Shown here one piece after another: positions 54,862 to 63,818 of a stretch of DNA of 64,000 bases. Within the stretch, counting starts at the first letter, position 1; every line of letters begins with the position of its first letter. Under the pieces are notes generated by a model. The model did not search any database and was not told where the DNA came from. It was given only the letters and a program-made list of their open reading frames with translations. This DNA is from Hoeflea ulvae. Its GTDB lineage: Bacteria; Pseudomonadota; Alphaproteobacteria; Rhizobiales; Rhizobiaceae. The DNA lies in assembly GCF_026619435.1 (NCBI RefSeq), contig NZ_JAOVZQ010000001.1:4037501-4101500 (forward strand), read 5' to 3'. Position numbers and translations under genes: made by a program.

Positions 54862-56733
54862 CTATTCCGCAGCCTCGTCCACACCGATGAAACCGCCCGA
54901 CTGCCGGGCCCACAAATCGGCGTAAAGCCCGCCCCGCGCGATCAGTTCGCCATGGGTGCCGGTTTCAAGGATCCGGCCATTGTCCATCACCACCAGACGG
55001 TCCATCCGGGCAATGGTCGACAGCCGGTGGGCAATGGCGATGACGGTTTTTCCGTCCATCAGCTCGTCGAGATTTTCCTGGATGGCGGCTTCGACTTCCG
55101 AATCAAGCGCCGAGGTGGCCTCGTCCAGCACCAGGATCGGCGCGTTCTTGAGCATCACCCGGGCGATGGCGATTCGCTGGCGCTGGCCGCCCGACAGCTT
55201 AACCCCGCGGTCACCGACATGGGCATCAAGTCCCTTGCGGCCACGCTGGTCCGACAACCCGTTGATGAAGGACAGCGCTTCGGCCCGCCGCGCCGCTTCG
55301 AGGATCTCCCTGTCATCGGCATCGGGACGGCCAAACACGATGTTTTCGCGAATCGAGCGATGCAGCAGCGAGGTGTCCTGGGTGACCATGCCGATGGCCT
55401 GGCGCAGCGATTCCTGCCTGACATCGGCGATGTTCTGGCCGTCGATCTCGATCCGGCCCGACTGCAGGTCATGAAATCTCAGCAGCAGATTGACGAAGGT
55501 CGACTTGCCGGCCCCGGAGCGGCCGACCAGGCCGAGCTTTTCGCCCGGCGCAATCGACAACGACAGATCGTCGATTACCGGCAGCGAGGCATCGCCATAG
55601 CTGAAACAGGCGTGCTCGATGCGGATCGCGGCCGAACCCACCTCGAGATCCTGCGCCCCGTCACGGTCGCGCAGGCCGATCGGGCGCGCCACCAGTTCCG
55701 CCGAATTCTGCACGGTGCCGAGATTGCGCATCAGCGAGTTGAGCTGTGTCATCATCCGCCCCAGCAGCATGTTGAGCCTGAGCACCAGCGACAGCGTGAA
55801 GGCCACCGAACCGACCGATATCGCCCCGGTCAGCCACAGATTGATCGAGAAACCGGCAATCGCCGCGATCATGATCCCCGAAAGGGCTGCCAGCGACGCG
55901 CGGACGCCGGTCAGATGCCGGGTGAACGGAATGATGGCGGCAATGAACTGGTCAAAGCCCTGCCGGATGTAGCGGTCATTGTCGGCTTCGCGGGCATAGA
56001 GCTTGAGGGTCTGGATATTGGAATAGCTGTCGGTGAGCCGGCCGGTCAGCAGCGCCGAAGCCTCGGCATTGGCCCGGGCATAGCGCCTTATCCGCGGCAC
56101 GAAAAACCGCGCCAGCACACCAAAGGCTGCCACCCAGACCAGCACCAGAGCCGACAGTCTCCAGTCGAGCTGGAAGACCAGCGCCATGGTGGTGACCGTG
56201 TAGATCAGGATGAACCAGACCACCTGCAGCAGCGACACCATGAAATCGCCGGTGGCCTGGCCCGCCGACCAGACCTTCGAGACAATGCGTCCGGCAAAAT
56301 CATTCTGGAAAAACGCCAGGTCCTGGCGCGAGACATGCGCATGCGCCTGCCAGCGCACCAGGTTGTAAAACCCCGGAATGACGGTCTGTTCCTCGACCAG
56401 TGCGGCCACGGTGACGACGACGAACCGCGCCACCACCACGACAAACAGCATGAAGGCCAGGGTCGGCCCATGCGCCGCGATCAGCCCGTCCCAGCCCGCG
56501 CTCGGCTCGGCCGCGTCCAGCACATCGACCAGCAGTCCGACAAAATAAAACAGCGCCGCCTCGAGCAGCGCCACCAGCCCGCCCAGCGCCAGCATGGCGG
56601 CAAATGCCCCCTTGGCCTGCCCGACATAATGCCACAGGAATGCCCGCGTCGACGCCGGCGGCCGGTAGCTCGAACGCCGGACAAACGGATCGATCCAGCG
56701 TTCGAAAAGGGCGAGGACGGGTCTGAGTATCAT
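54862..56733 (-). CDS. ABC-type exporter, fused membrane and ATPase domains, first of pair
   Basis: The 623-residue half-transporter has six N-terminal transmembrane helices and a C-terminal ATPase with Walker A GRSGAGKST, signature LSGGQRQRIAIARV, Walker B ILVLDEATSALD, and the H-loop AIAHRLSTIARMD. It is similar in its whole length to the next upstream protein; the two probably form a heterodimer. Substrate unknown: a lipid-like or drug-like molecule is typical for this subfamily. Confidence 0.93.
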   Translation of the reverse strand: MILRPVLALFERWIDPFVRRSSYRPPASTRAFLWHYVGQAKGAFAAMLALGGLVALLEAALFYFVGLLVDVLDAAEPSAGWDGLIAAHGPTLAFMLFVVVVARFVVVTVAALVEEQTVIPGFYNLVRWQAHAHVSRQDLAFFQNDFAGRIVSKVWSAGQATGDFMVSLLQVVWFILIYTVTTMALVFQLDWRLSALVLVWVAAFGVLARFFVPRIRRYARANAEASALLTGRLTDSYSNIQTLKLYAREADNDRYIRQGFDQFIAAIIPFTRHLTGVRASLAALSGIMIAAIAGFSINLWLTGAISVGSVAFTLSLVLRLNMLLGRMMTQLNSLMRNLGTVQNSAELVARPIGLRDRDGAQDLEVGSAAIRIEHACFSYGDASLPVIDDLSLSIAPGEKLGLVGRSGAGKSTFVNLLLRFHDLQSGRIEIDGQNIADVRQESLRQAIGMVTQDTSLLHRSIRENIVFGRPDADDREILEAARRAEALSFINGLSDQRGRKGLDAHVGDRGVKLSGGQRQRIAIARVMLKNAPILVLDEATSALDSEVEAAIQENLDELMDGKTVIAIAHRLSTIARMDRLVVMDNGRILETGTHGELIARGGLYADLWARQSGGFIGVDEAAE

Positions 56734-56781
56734 GGACGCAACAATAGGGCGCAGCGATGATTTGGCAATATCGTCAGCCCC

Positions 56782-58632
56782 CTACTCTGCTGCCGTCGCA
56801 TCGGCATTCGCATCGATGAAACCGCCCGACTGCCGCGACCACAGATCGGCATAGATGCCGCCCGAACGGATCAGGTCGTCATGGATGCCGGTCTCGACAA
56901 TCTCGCCGCCATCGAGCACCACCAGACGGTCCATTTCGGCAATGGTCGACAGGCGGTGGGCAATGGCGATCACGGTCTTGTTCTCCATCAGCGCAAACAG
57001 GTTTTCCTGGATTGCCTGCTCGACCTCCGAATCAAGCGCCGAAGTGGCTTCGTCGAGCACCAGGATCGGCGCGTCTTTCAGGAACACCCGCGCAATGGCG
57101 ATGCGCTGGCGCTGGCCGCCGGAAAGCTTGACGCCGCGTTCGCCGACATGGGCGTCGAGCCCTGTGCGCCCGGCCAGGTCTTCCAGCCCCGCGATGAAAT
57201 CGAGCGCATTGGCCTTGCGCGCGGCTTCGATGATCTCGGCTTCGGTTGCCTCGGGCCGGCCATAGGCGATGTTGTCGCGCACCGAGCGATGCAGCAGCGA
57301 CGTGTCCTGGCTGACCATGCCCACCTGCCCGCGGAGGCTATCCTGGCTCACCTGCGCAATGTCCTGGCCATCGATCAGCACCCGGCCCGATTCCAGATTG
57401 TAAAATCTGAGCAGCAGGTTGACGAGCGTGGTCTTGCCCGCACCCGAGCGGCCGACCAGGCCGATTTTCTCACCCGGCCTGATCGACAGCGACAGGTTCT
57501 CGATCACCCCGCTCTGCTTGCCATAATGGAAGCGGACATTCTCGAAGGTGATGGCACCCTTTTTGGCGACGATGTTGCCGGCGCCGGGCTGGTCGACCAC
57601 GTCATGCGGCTTGACCATCATCCCCATGCCGTCCTGCACCACGCCGATATTCTCGAAGAAGCCCGAGACCTCCCACATGATCCATTGCGACATGCCGTTG
57701 ATCCTGAGCGAAAGCCCGATGACGATGGCAATCGAGCCGACCGACACGATCCCGTTCAGCCAGAAGCCGATCGACATTGCCGAGACGACGAACACCAGGA
57801 CCGAATTGTTGAAATAGATCAGCGACTGGAACATCGTCACCTGGCGCATCTGCCGGTGCACGGTCTGCAGGAACATGTTCATGCTTTCCTGCGCATAGCT
57901 TTCCTCGCGGCCGGCATGCGAGAACAGTTTCACCGTCGAGATATTGGTGTAGCTGTCGACCACCCGGCCGGTCATGGCCGAGCGCGCATCGGCCTGATCG
58001 GTCGAGATCCGCTTCAGCTTCGGCACGAAATGCATGATCAGGCCGATATAGACCGCCAGCCAGAACAGTAGGGGCAGCACCAGCCGCCACTCGGCGCTGG
58101 CCACCATGCCGATCATGGCGATGAAATAGACCGAGACATAGACGAACACGTCCAGAAGCTTCATCACCGCTTCGCGGATCGACAGCGAGGTCTGCATCAC
58201 CTTGGTGGCGACCCGTCCGGCAAATTCATCGGAAAAGAAGCTCAGGCTCTGACGCAGCAGATAGCGGTGCATCTGCCAGCGCGCGATCATCGGGTAATTG
58301 CCCAGCAGCGTCTGGTGAATGATCAGCGAATGCAAGAGCACCGTGACCGGCAGGGCGATCAGGACGATCAGCCCCATCAGCACCAGGCGGCCGGATTCGC
58401 GCTCGATAAACCCTCGCGGATCGGAATTGGCGAGCCAGTCGACGATCGAGCCCAAAAACCCGAACAGCATCACTTCGCCGATCGAGATCAGCGCGGTCAG
58501 GACACCCATGGCAATCAGCCACGGCGCGGCATCCTTCGAATAGTGCCAGCAAAACGCCACCAGCCCTTCGGGCGGTGCGGTCGGCGGCGCTTCGGGATAG
58601 GGGTTCAACCGTCGTTCAAACCATCCAAACAT
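56782..58632 (-). CDS. ABC-type exporter, fused membrane and ATPase domains, second of pair
   Basis: The 616-residue half-transporter has the same architecture: six helices, then Walker A GRSGAGKTT, signature LSGGQRQRIAIARV, Walker B ILVLDEATSALD. Both catalytic halves look intact. GAGGAG precedes ATG 58632 (MFGWFERRLNPYPEA). The next gene is 48 bases downstream, so probably co-transcribed. The C-terminal ends of the two (QSGGFI...) are nearly identical, indicating duplication. Confidence 0.93.
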   Translation of the reverse strand: MFGWFERRLNPYPEAPPTAPPEGLVAFCWHYSKDAAPWLIAMGVLTALISIGEVMLFGFLGSIVDWLANSDPRGFIERESGRLVLMGLIVLIALPVTVLLHSLIIHQTLLGNYPMIARWQMHRYLLRQSLSFFSDEFAGRVATKVMQTSLSIREAVMKLLDVFVYVSVYFIAMIGMVASAEWRLVLPLLFWLAVYIGLIMHFVPKLKRISTDQADARSAMTGRVVDSYTNISTVKLFSHAGREESYAQESMNMFLQTVHRQMRQVTMFQSLIYFNNSVLVFVVSAMSIGFWLNGIVSVGSIAIVIGLSLRINGMSQWIMWEVSGFFENIGVVQDGMGMMVKPHDVVDQPGAGNIVAKKGAITFENVRFHYGKQSGVIENLSLSIRPGEKIGLVGRSGAGKTTLVNLLLRFYNLESGRVLIDGQDIAQVSQDSLRGQVGMVSQDTSLLHRSVRDNIAYGRPEATEAEIIEAARKANALDFIAGLEDLAGRTGLDAHVGERGVKLSGGQRQRIAIARVFLKDAPILVLDEATSALDSEVEQAIQENLFALMENKTVIAIAHRLSTIAEMDRLVVLDGGEIVETGIHDDLIRSGGIYADLWSRQSGGFIDANADATAAE

Positions 58633-58974
58633 GGATGTCTCCTCGAATAAATCGGCAGACCGTGCCGGTGCAACACACAGGCATAGCCGCAACAAAGGCG
58701 AAGTTCAGGCGATCGGGCCTAGCGCCCTACGGGAAGAACACGGACGCAAAAAGGGAAACTGGAACCGCGATAAACCCGTAAGGTCAGTGGCCGGGGGCCG
58801 CCGCAAGGAAGCTGGTAGAAATGATGCGCACAACAGCCTCCTTCAGGTTCGCGTTAAAGATGAACCGGTGTAGACCAGATTTGGCCCGGTCGCCAGATTG
58901 GCGTGAGAGGTTTGTGCCGGCATGGCCGCATCCTTGCTTGATATTGTGATAAAAACACCACAGACACTGTCTCC

Positions 58975-59442
58975 ATGACCAAACCTCTCATCGCCCTTTA
59001 CCAGCCCGACATTCCCGGCAACACCGGTGCCATATTGCGGCTCGGCGCCTGTTTCGGCCTCGGTGTCCACATTGTCGGTCCGGCCGGCTTTGACATGACC
59101 GACCGGTCGCTCAAGCGCGCCGGGATGGATTACATCGAGATGGCGGCACTCACCCGCCATGATGGCTGGGAGGAATTCGAGATCTGGCGCCATGCAGAAG
59201 GCCGGCGGCTGGTGCTGATGACCACCCAGGCAGCCACGCCCTATACTGATGACAGCGACCAGACGATCACCGCCCAGGACGTGGTGCTGTTCGGACGCGA
59301 AAGCGCCGGCGTGCCGCCCAGGGTCCACGAGGCCGCCGATTCGCGGCTGACCATTCCGATGGTCGAAGGCCGGCGCAGCCTGAATTTGGCGATGAGCGTC
59401 GCGATCATCGCCGGTGAGATCACCCGCCGGTTCGGGCTGTAG
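58975..59442 (+). CDS. trmL: tRNA (cytidine(34)-2'-O)-methyltransferase TrmL
   Basis: The 155-residue SPOUT-fold protein has the start PLIALYQPDIPGNTGAILRL, the substrate loop and the C-terminal knot (VVLFGRESAGVPP; RSLNLAMSVAIIAGEITRR). It methylates the wobble ribose of tRNA-Leu in the cytoplasm. Location between the ABC exporter/petABC cluster and the hemF side is typical of rhizobia. Confidence 0.95.
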   Translation: MTKPLIALYQPDIPGNTGAILRLGACFGLGVHIVGPAGFDMTDRSLKRAGMDYIEMAALTRHDGWEEFEIWRHAEGRRLVLMTTQAATPYTDDSDQTITAQDVVLFGRESAGVPPRVHEAADSRLTIPMVEGRRSLNLAMSVAIIAGEITRRFGL

Positions 59443-59454
59443 TCCAATGCCAGT

Positions 59455-59838
59455 TCAGTCATAGCTGACCACCTCGAACTCGATGCCGTTCTCGTCATCG
59501 AAATAGAACCGGCGGCCGGGTTCGTAATCGGCATGGCTGTGGGTCGCATAGCCCAGCGCCTTGATCTTTGCCTCCACCGCGTCGAGATCGTCGACGACGA
59601 TGCCGACATGGTTGAGGCTGGCGACCCGGTCTTTCTGGATTCCAGAACTCGGGCGTACAGCCTTGGGCGTGTAGATTGCCAGATAGGCGTCATCGTTCCC
59701 CACGTGCATGGTCAGGCCGTCATTGAGAGCCGGACCCTGCCAGCGGATTTTCCAGCCAAACACGTCGCACAGCCACCTGGCGGTGGCGGGTGCGTCGGCG
59801 ACGGTGAAATTGACATGCTCTAAGCTCGATTGCGGCAT
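59455..59838 (-). CDS. VOC (glyoxalase/dioxygenase) family protein
   Basis: The 127-residue single VOC domain has LEHVNFTVADAPATARWL and VASLNHVGIVVDDLDAVEAK, with candidate metal residues (His in EHVNF and NHVGI, Glu in GIEFEVVSYD). It probably acts as a small lyase or resistance protein. Divergent from soxR and preceded by a MerR-type promoter, so likely SoxR-activated. Substrate unknown. Confidence 0.9.
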   Translation of the reverse strand: MPQSSLEHVNFTVADAPATARWLCDVFGWKIRWQGPALNDGLTMHVGNDDAYLAIYTPKAVRPSSGIQKDRVASLNHVGIVVDDLDAVEAKIKALGYATHSHADYEPGRRFYFDDENGIEFEVVSYD

Positions 59839-59883
59839 TGGTCTGCTCCTTCAACTGGTAAGCGGTTGCCTGTGATGAAAGTC

Positions 59884-59914
59884 ATGCTACTTTCTCAAGT
59901 GCACTTGAGGTCAA
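59884..59914 (-). promoter_or_regulatory. SoxR-type promoter with 19-bp spacer for the VOC gene
   Basis: On the minus strand TTGACC (plus 59909-59914) and TAGCAT (plus 59884-59889) are separated by exactly 19 bases, the overlong spacer of MerR-family-activated promoters. A perfect 16-base palindrome, CTCAAGTGCACTTGAG (59894-59909), fills the spacer and resembles the SoxR box of E. coli soxS (CCTCAAGTTAACTTGAGG). Confidence 0.85.
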
Positions 59915-59929
59915 GGAGTTTTTTCACCA

Positions 59930-60403
59930 ATGTCCATCGCTGCCGCCAAGGGCCTGCTCTCCATCGGAGAAGTGGCCAGCCGCACCGGGCTCGCCGTCTC
60001 GGCGATCCGCTATTATGATGATGAGGGGCTGGTCGCGGCACGGCGCACGCCCGGCGGAAAACGCATGTTCCTGCGCTCCGACATCAGGCGGCTGTCCTTC
60101 ATCCTGATTGCCCAGCAACTGGGGTTTTCACTTGAAGAAATCCGCGTCCAGCTCAGGCAATTGCCGCTCGAACGCACGCCCAACAAGCGCGACTGGGAAA
60201 AGATCAGCAAGGGATTTCGCGCCCATCTCGATGCCCGCATCGGCATGCTGGAACGGCTGCGCGACCGGCTCGACGGCTGCATCGGCTGCGGCTGCCTGTC
60301 GCTCGAGGCCTGCAAGCTCTACAATCCGGATGACCGGGCCCAAAAAGCAGGAACAGGGCCGCGGCTGGTGCTGCAGAAATCGGTTGATGCCGGGACAGGC
60401 TAA
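59930..60403 (+). CDS. soxR: Redox-sensitive MerR-family regulator SoxR
   Basis: The 157-residue SoxR has the MerR HTH (SIGEVASRTGLAVSAIRYYD), a dimerisation helix and the [2Fe-2S] cluster motif CIGCGCLSLEAC (Cys-X2-Cys-X-Cys-X5-Cys). It is activated by redox-cycling agents or nitric oxide and remodels promoters with a 19-bp spacer; such a site lies just upstream, directed at the VOC gene. In many non-enteric bacteria SoxR controls detoxification genes rather than soxS. Confidence 0.95.
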   Translation: MSIAAAKGLLSIGEVASRTGLAVSAIRYYDDEGLVAARRTPGGKRMFLRSDIRRLSFILIAQQLGFSLEEIRVQLRQLPLERTPNKRDWEKISKGFRAHLDARIGMLERLRDRLDGCIGCGCLSLEACKLYNPDDRAQKAGTGPRLVLQKSVDAGTG

Positions 60404-60425
60404 GGCCGGTCTAATCTGAACGGGC

Positions 60426-60827
60426 TCAGTATTGAACGGCGATGACGTCCGTTAAGATGAAATCATTTCCCTTGAACAGCAGCGGTTGGTCGAGAACCTT
60501 GGCACAGCCATAGGACAGGCAATCGCCGAAATTCAAAGAAGCTGGATGGCGACCTTTTCCGAAACGGTCGAATGCATCAAGCGCAACAAAGCCGGCATCC
60601 TGCGTGATCGGGGCAATCTGAATGTCAAATTCCTTCAAAAAATCCTGCAGCTCTGCCAGTGCGGTTGGAATTGCAAGACTTCTCTTTTTGGCAAGATTGA
60701 CGACCACCTCCCACACCACTGCTGCACTGACAAAGCGCGCATCGGCATCCCCCATCTGCTCAAGAAGCATGACGGCGTCGTTTTCTTCCGTCATGACGGC
60801 AACGAGAGCGGATGAATCAATGAACAT
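60426..60827 (-). CDS. vapC: PIN-domain toxin VapC
   Basis: The 133-residue PIN-domain ribonuclease has an Asp near the N-terminus (FIDSSALVAVM), a Glu region (VWEVVVNLAKKR), and a later acidic pair (FGDCLSYGCAKV). It is a likely sequence-specific tRNA/rRNA nuclease. ATG 60827 overlaps the last base of the antitoxin stop. The DNA here looks AT-richer than neighbours (about 50% GC over the first 120 bases), suggesting transfer. Confidence 0.9.
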   Translation of the reverse strand: MFIDSSALVAVMTEENDAVMLLEQMGDADARFVSAAVVWEVVVNLAKKRSLAIPTALAELQDFLKEFDIQIAPITQDAGFVALDAFDRFGKGRHPASLNFGDCLSYGCAKVLDQPLLFKGNDFILTDVIAVQY

Positions 60828-61075
60828 CAATCGTCCTCATACAAGTTGTCTATGAATGCCTTCTCGTCATATTCGGTTTCGCTGCGCTTTGTCCGGGCAT
60901 TGAAGGCCTTGCTCCAGGCGACGCCCCGATCCACATAATTCTGTTTCACGCCGGGCTCGCCAAGCGCCCGCTCCAAAGCCTGCCTGACAGCTTCTGTTTT
61001 TGTCTTCGCTTTGATGGCTGCCTGATAGCGCTCGGCCAGCGCATCGACAGATTCATCCTTGATGAAAAGAGCCAT
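60827..61075 (-). CDS. vapB: VapB-type antitoxin (Rv0623 family)
   Basis: The 82-residue protein has an N-terminal dimeric ribbon-helix-helix-like domain (MALFIKDESVDALAERYQAA; TKTEAVRQALERALGE) and an acidic C-terminus (YDEKAFIDNLYEDD) expected to bind VapC. Stop and vapC start share one base (TGATG), a coupled pair. ATG 61075 begins the conserved domain; a frame to 61084 is possible. Confidence 0.88.
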   Translation of the reverse strand: MALFIKDESVDALAERYQAAIKAKTKTEAVRQALERALGEPGVKQNYVDRGVAWSKAFNARTKRSETEYDEKAFIDNLYEDD

Positions 61076-61140
61076 GGCGCACAATCCTGTTTCAGTGGAC
61101 CCAATTTAGAGGATATCCCCCCGAGGCACAAGGATATCCC

Positions 61141-61409
61141 TCAATCCGCCGTCGGCAGCCTGCGCATGGTGAACTCAATGGTGTCGTCGTCGCCCGGCAG
61201 GGTCCGCCAGCTTTCCACTTCGGTCCAATAGGCTGCCTTCGGCCAGCTCGAAAACCATTCCTGCGCCTTTTCGCGCGCCTCGCCCCGGCTGAGCCGATAG
61301 GTCTTGCGGACAAAGCCGCCGGGTCTGCCGGCGGATTTTTCGCTGCGCGAGCGGGCGATTTCACGTCGCAGGCCATCAAGCGGCGGACGGCGGGGGGAAA
61401 TTGGCTCAT
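61141..61409 (-). pseudogene. Small conserved-looking gene split by a frameshift in a C6 run
   Basis: ATG 61409 with AGGAAGG upstream opens MSQF, followed by a run of six C (plus-strand G 61392-61397). One extra C in that run would give an uninterrupted protein of about 90 residues: SPRRPPLDGLRREIARS-type residues, then GGFVRKTYRLSRGEAR, EWFSSWPKAAYWTEVESW and ending MRRLPTAD at stop 61141. The amino-acid pattern looks coding, whereas the unshifted frame does not. It may be a true frameshift, phase variation or sequencing error. Family unknown. Confidence 0.62.
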
Positions 61410-61555
61410 CTTCCTTCCTTGCTGGATAAATTCTAACCCAAAAACTTTCACGCTGCGAGTCCCCTGCGGCATCAATGCATCCCCTTCAAAAGGCACAGTT
61501 ACAACCCGTGCATGGTGCTGCTATGACATGCCAATAGTTAAGACGAGGACATCAC

Positions 61556-62467
61556 ATGGAACGCCCAATCCTGCCGGTCGGCCTGCCCGGAGACATCGAA
61601 GACAAGAAGACCAGAGCGCGGCAATGGTTCGAGCAGCTGCGCGACCAGATCTGCGCCAGTTTCGAGGCGCTCGAGGACGAGGTCGACATGCCGCAGACAA
61701 GCGGCGAACCCGGCCGTTTCGAGCGCACCCCCTGGCAGCGCGACGAGGGCGCGGGCGGCGGCGGCACCATGTCGATCCTCAAGGGCCGGCTGTTCGAGAA
61801 GGCCGGCGTGCACACCTCGACCGTCCATGGCGAGTTCTCGCCCGAATTCCGCAAGCAGATCCCCGGTGCGGAGGAAGATCCGCGATTCTGGGCCTCGGGC
61901 ATTTCCCTGATCGCCCATCCGAAAAATCCGCATGTGCCGACCGTGCACATGAACACCCGCATGGTCGTGACCACCAGCCACTGGTTCGGCGGCGGCGCCG
62001 ACCTGACCCCGGTGCTCGACAACCGCCGCAGCCAGACCGATCCCGACACGCGGCTATTTCACCGCGCTTTGCAGATTGCCTGCGAGCGCCACGAGGTCGC
62101 CGACCACCCGAAGTTCAAGGAATGGTGCGACGAATATTTCTTCCTGCCCCACCGCAACGAGCCGCGCGGCACCGGCGGCATTTTCTACGACTGGCAGCAC
62201 TCCGCCGAGGAAGCCGGCGGCTGGGCCGCGGACTTTGCCTTCACCCAGGATGTCGGCCGCGCCTTCAACGTGGTCTACCCCAAGATCGTGCGCGCCAATT
62301 TCGAAAAGCCCTGGAACGAGGACGAACGCCGCGAGCAGCTCATCCGCCGCGGCCGCTATGTCGAGTTCAACCTGCTCTATGACCGCGGCACCATCTTCGG
62401 CCTGAAGACCGGCGGCAATGTCGCCTCGATCTTGTCCTCGCTGCCGCCGGTGGTGATGTATCCGTAG
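61556..62467 (+). CDS. hemF: Coproporphyrinogen-III oxidase, oxygen-dependent
   Basis: The 303-residue protein has the HemF signature ([19 protein letters not shown] with the catalytic His, then [20 protein letters not shown]), and [20 protein letters not shown]. It converts coproporphyrinogen III to protoporphyrinogen IX with O2 in haem synthesis. Proximity to petABC/trmL fits the rhizobial order, here interrupted by the VOC/soxR/vapBC insert. Confidence 0.96.
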   Translation: MERPILPVGLPGDIEDKKTRARQWFEQLRDQICASFEALEDEVDMPQTSGEPGRFERTPWQRDEGAGGGGTMSILKGRLFEKAGVHTSTVHGEFSPEFRKQIPGAEEDPRFWASGISLIAHPKNPHVPTVHMNTRMVVTTSHWFGGGADLTPVLDNRRSQTDPDTRLFHRALQIACERHEVADHPKFKEWCDEYFFLPHRNEPRGTGGIFYDWQHSAEEAGGWAADFAFTQDVGRAFNVVYPKIVRANFEKPWNEDERREQLIRRGRYVEFNLLYDRGTIFGLKTGGNVASILSSLPPVVMYP

Positions 62468-62686
62468 CGGTTTCCCGCCCTTTTGGCGCGGCGGTACAGT
62501 TCAAGTCAGCTTCTGTACTGTCGTGCCAAACAGGCGGCGGACCCCGCTCAACCCCTGTTGCGTGACCGCAACGGTGAGTGCCGAAGCTCTCGCCGGATAG
62601 ACAGCAACGCCGCCCGTCACAGACCGGCATATCTGCACCCCGGATCACGCCCGCGGCCGTACACGCTGTAGTTTCAATGATTTGAT

Positions 62687-62705
62687 ATGTCATAAAACTG
62701 TAACA
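62687..62705 (+). promoter_or_regulatory. Pho-box-like sequence upstream of the AfuA-type gene
   Basis: ATGTCAT-AAAA-CTGTAAC plus a following A (62687-62705) matches the two-repeat PhoB box CTGTCAT-N4-CTGTCA(T/C) at most positions. It lies 83 bases before ATG 62788. The rest of the 320-base gap (62468-62787) shows no gene. PhoB control is inferred; as I recall afuA of Sinorhizobium has been listed as PhoB-controlled, which would fit. Confidence 0.65.
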
Positions 62706-62787
62706 ATCCCCTTGTCAGCAGCGCGATGACAAGACACACTTCCCTATCGTCGGGTCGTTTACAGCCTGACGTCATGGGAGGAAAAAC

Positions 62788-63813
62788 ATGAAACTAACGC
62801 TTCTGGCGGGTTTTGCACTCGCCGCGTCAACCGTACTTGGGTCCGGTGTGGCGCTCGCTGACAATGTCACCCTGTATTGCTCCGCCGACGAGACCTGGTG
62901 CCAGCTGATGGCCCGCGGTTTCGAGGAGGAAACCGGCATCAGGGTCGACATGACCCGGAAAAGCTCCGGCGAGACCTTTGCCCAGATCAAGGCCGAATCC
63001 TCGAACCCGAAGGGCGATATCTGGTGGGGAGGCACCGGTGACCCGCATCTGCAGGCCGCCAATGAGGGCCTGACCGAGGAATACATGTCGCCGATGCGCG
63101 ACCAGCTCAACGACTGGGCCATCCGCCAGGCCGAAGCCGCCGGCAACAAGACCATCGGCATCTATTCCGGCGCGCTTGGCTTCGGCTACAACAAGGATCT
63201 TCTGGAGAAAAACAACCTGCCGGTTCCGGCCTGCTGGAAGGACCTGACCAAGCCCGAATACAAGGGCCACGTCCAGATGGCCAACCCCAACTCCTCCGGC
63301 ACCGCCTACACCACGCTCGCCACCATGGTGCAGCTGTTCGGCGAAGAGGACGGGTTCCAGTTCATGAAGGACCTGCACAAGAACATCAATCAATACACCA
63401 AATCCGGCTCGGCGCCGATCAAGGCCGCTGGCCTTGGCGAAAACACCATCGGCATCGTCTTCATGCATGATGCCGTCTCGCAATCGGCCAGCGGCTTTCC
63501 GATCGTCACCGTCGCGCCCTGCGAAGGCACCGGTTATGAAATCGGCTCGATGTCGATCATTGCCGGCGGCCGCAATCCGGACTCCGCCCGCAAGTTCTAT
63601 GACTGGGCCCTGAGCGCCGAAGTGCAGTCCCGTGCCAAGGACGTCAAGTCCTTCCAGGTGCCGTCCAACAAGGCGGCGGAACAATCGCCTCTGGCGCCGG
63701 ATCTGTCGACGGTCAAGCTGATCGACTATGACTTCGACAAATACGGCTCGTCCGAGGAGCGCAAGCGCCTGCTCAAGAAGTGGGATGACGACGTCTCGGT
63801 TCTGCCCCAGTAA
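62788..63813 (+). CDS. ABC transporter substrate-binding protein, AfuA/FbpA-like
   Basis: The 341-residue protein has a signal peptide (ends ALADN) and a type-II periplasmic binding fold of the iron(III)/phosphate-sugar AfuA/FbpA family: VTLYCSADETWCQLMARGFE, KGDIWWGGTGDPHLQAANEG, and GALGFGYNKDLLEK. It delivers its ligand to an ABC permease that begins five bases downstream. GGGAGG precedes the ATG. Iron or phosphorylated compound is possible; the Pho box favours the latter. Confidence 0.88.
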   Translation: MKLTLLAGFALAASTVLGSGVALADNVTLYCSADETWCQLMARGFEEETGIRVDMTRKSSGETFAQIKAESSNPKGDIWWGGTGDPHLQAANEGLTEEYMSPMRDQLNDWAIRQAEAAGNKTIGIYSGALGFGYNKDLLEKNNLPVPACWKDLTKPEYKGHVQMANPNSSGTAYTTLATMVQLFGEEDGFQFMKDLHKNINQYTKSGSAPIKAAGLGENTIGIVFMHDAVSQSASGFPIVTVAPCEGTGYEIGSMSIIAGGRNPDSARKFYDWALSAEVQSRAKDVKSFQVPSNKAAEQSPLAPDLSTVKLIDYDFDKYGSSEERKRLLKKWDDDVSVLPQ

Positions 63814-63818
63814 CCGGC

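Noticed and set aside
54748..56760. A 670-codon plus-strand frame antisense to the first ABC exporter gene
   Set aside because: High GC makes long antisense frames common; its residue composition (Arg/His/Asp/Gln-rich) matches no protein family, while the opposite strand encodes an intact ABC exporter.
61092..61496. A 134-codon frame covering the small gene upstream of hemF
   Set aside because: Past the six-C run this frame gives an Arg/Gly/Pro-rich sequence typical of non-coding frames; the alternative frame looks like protein, so a frameshifted gene is proposed instead.
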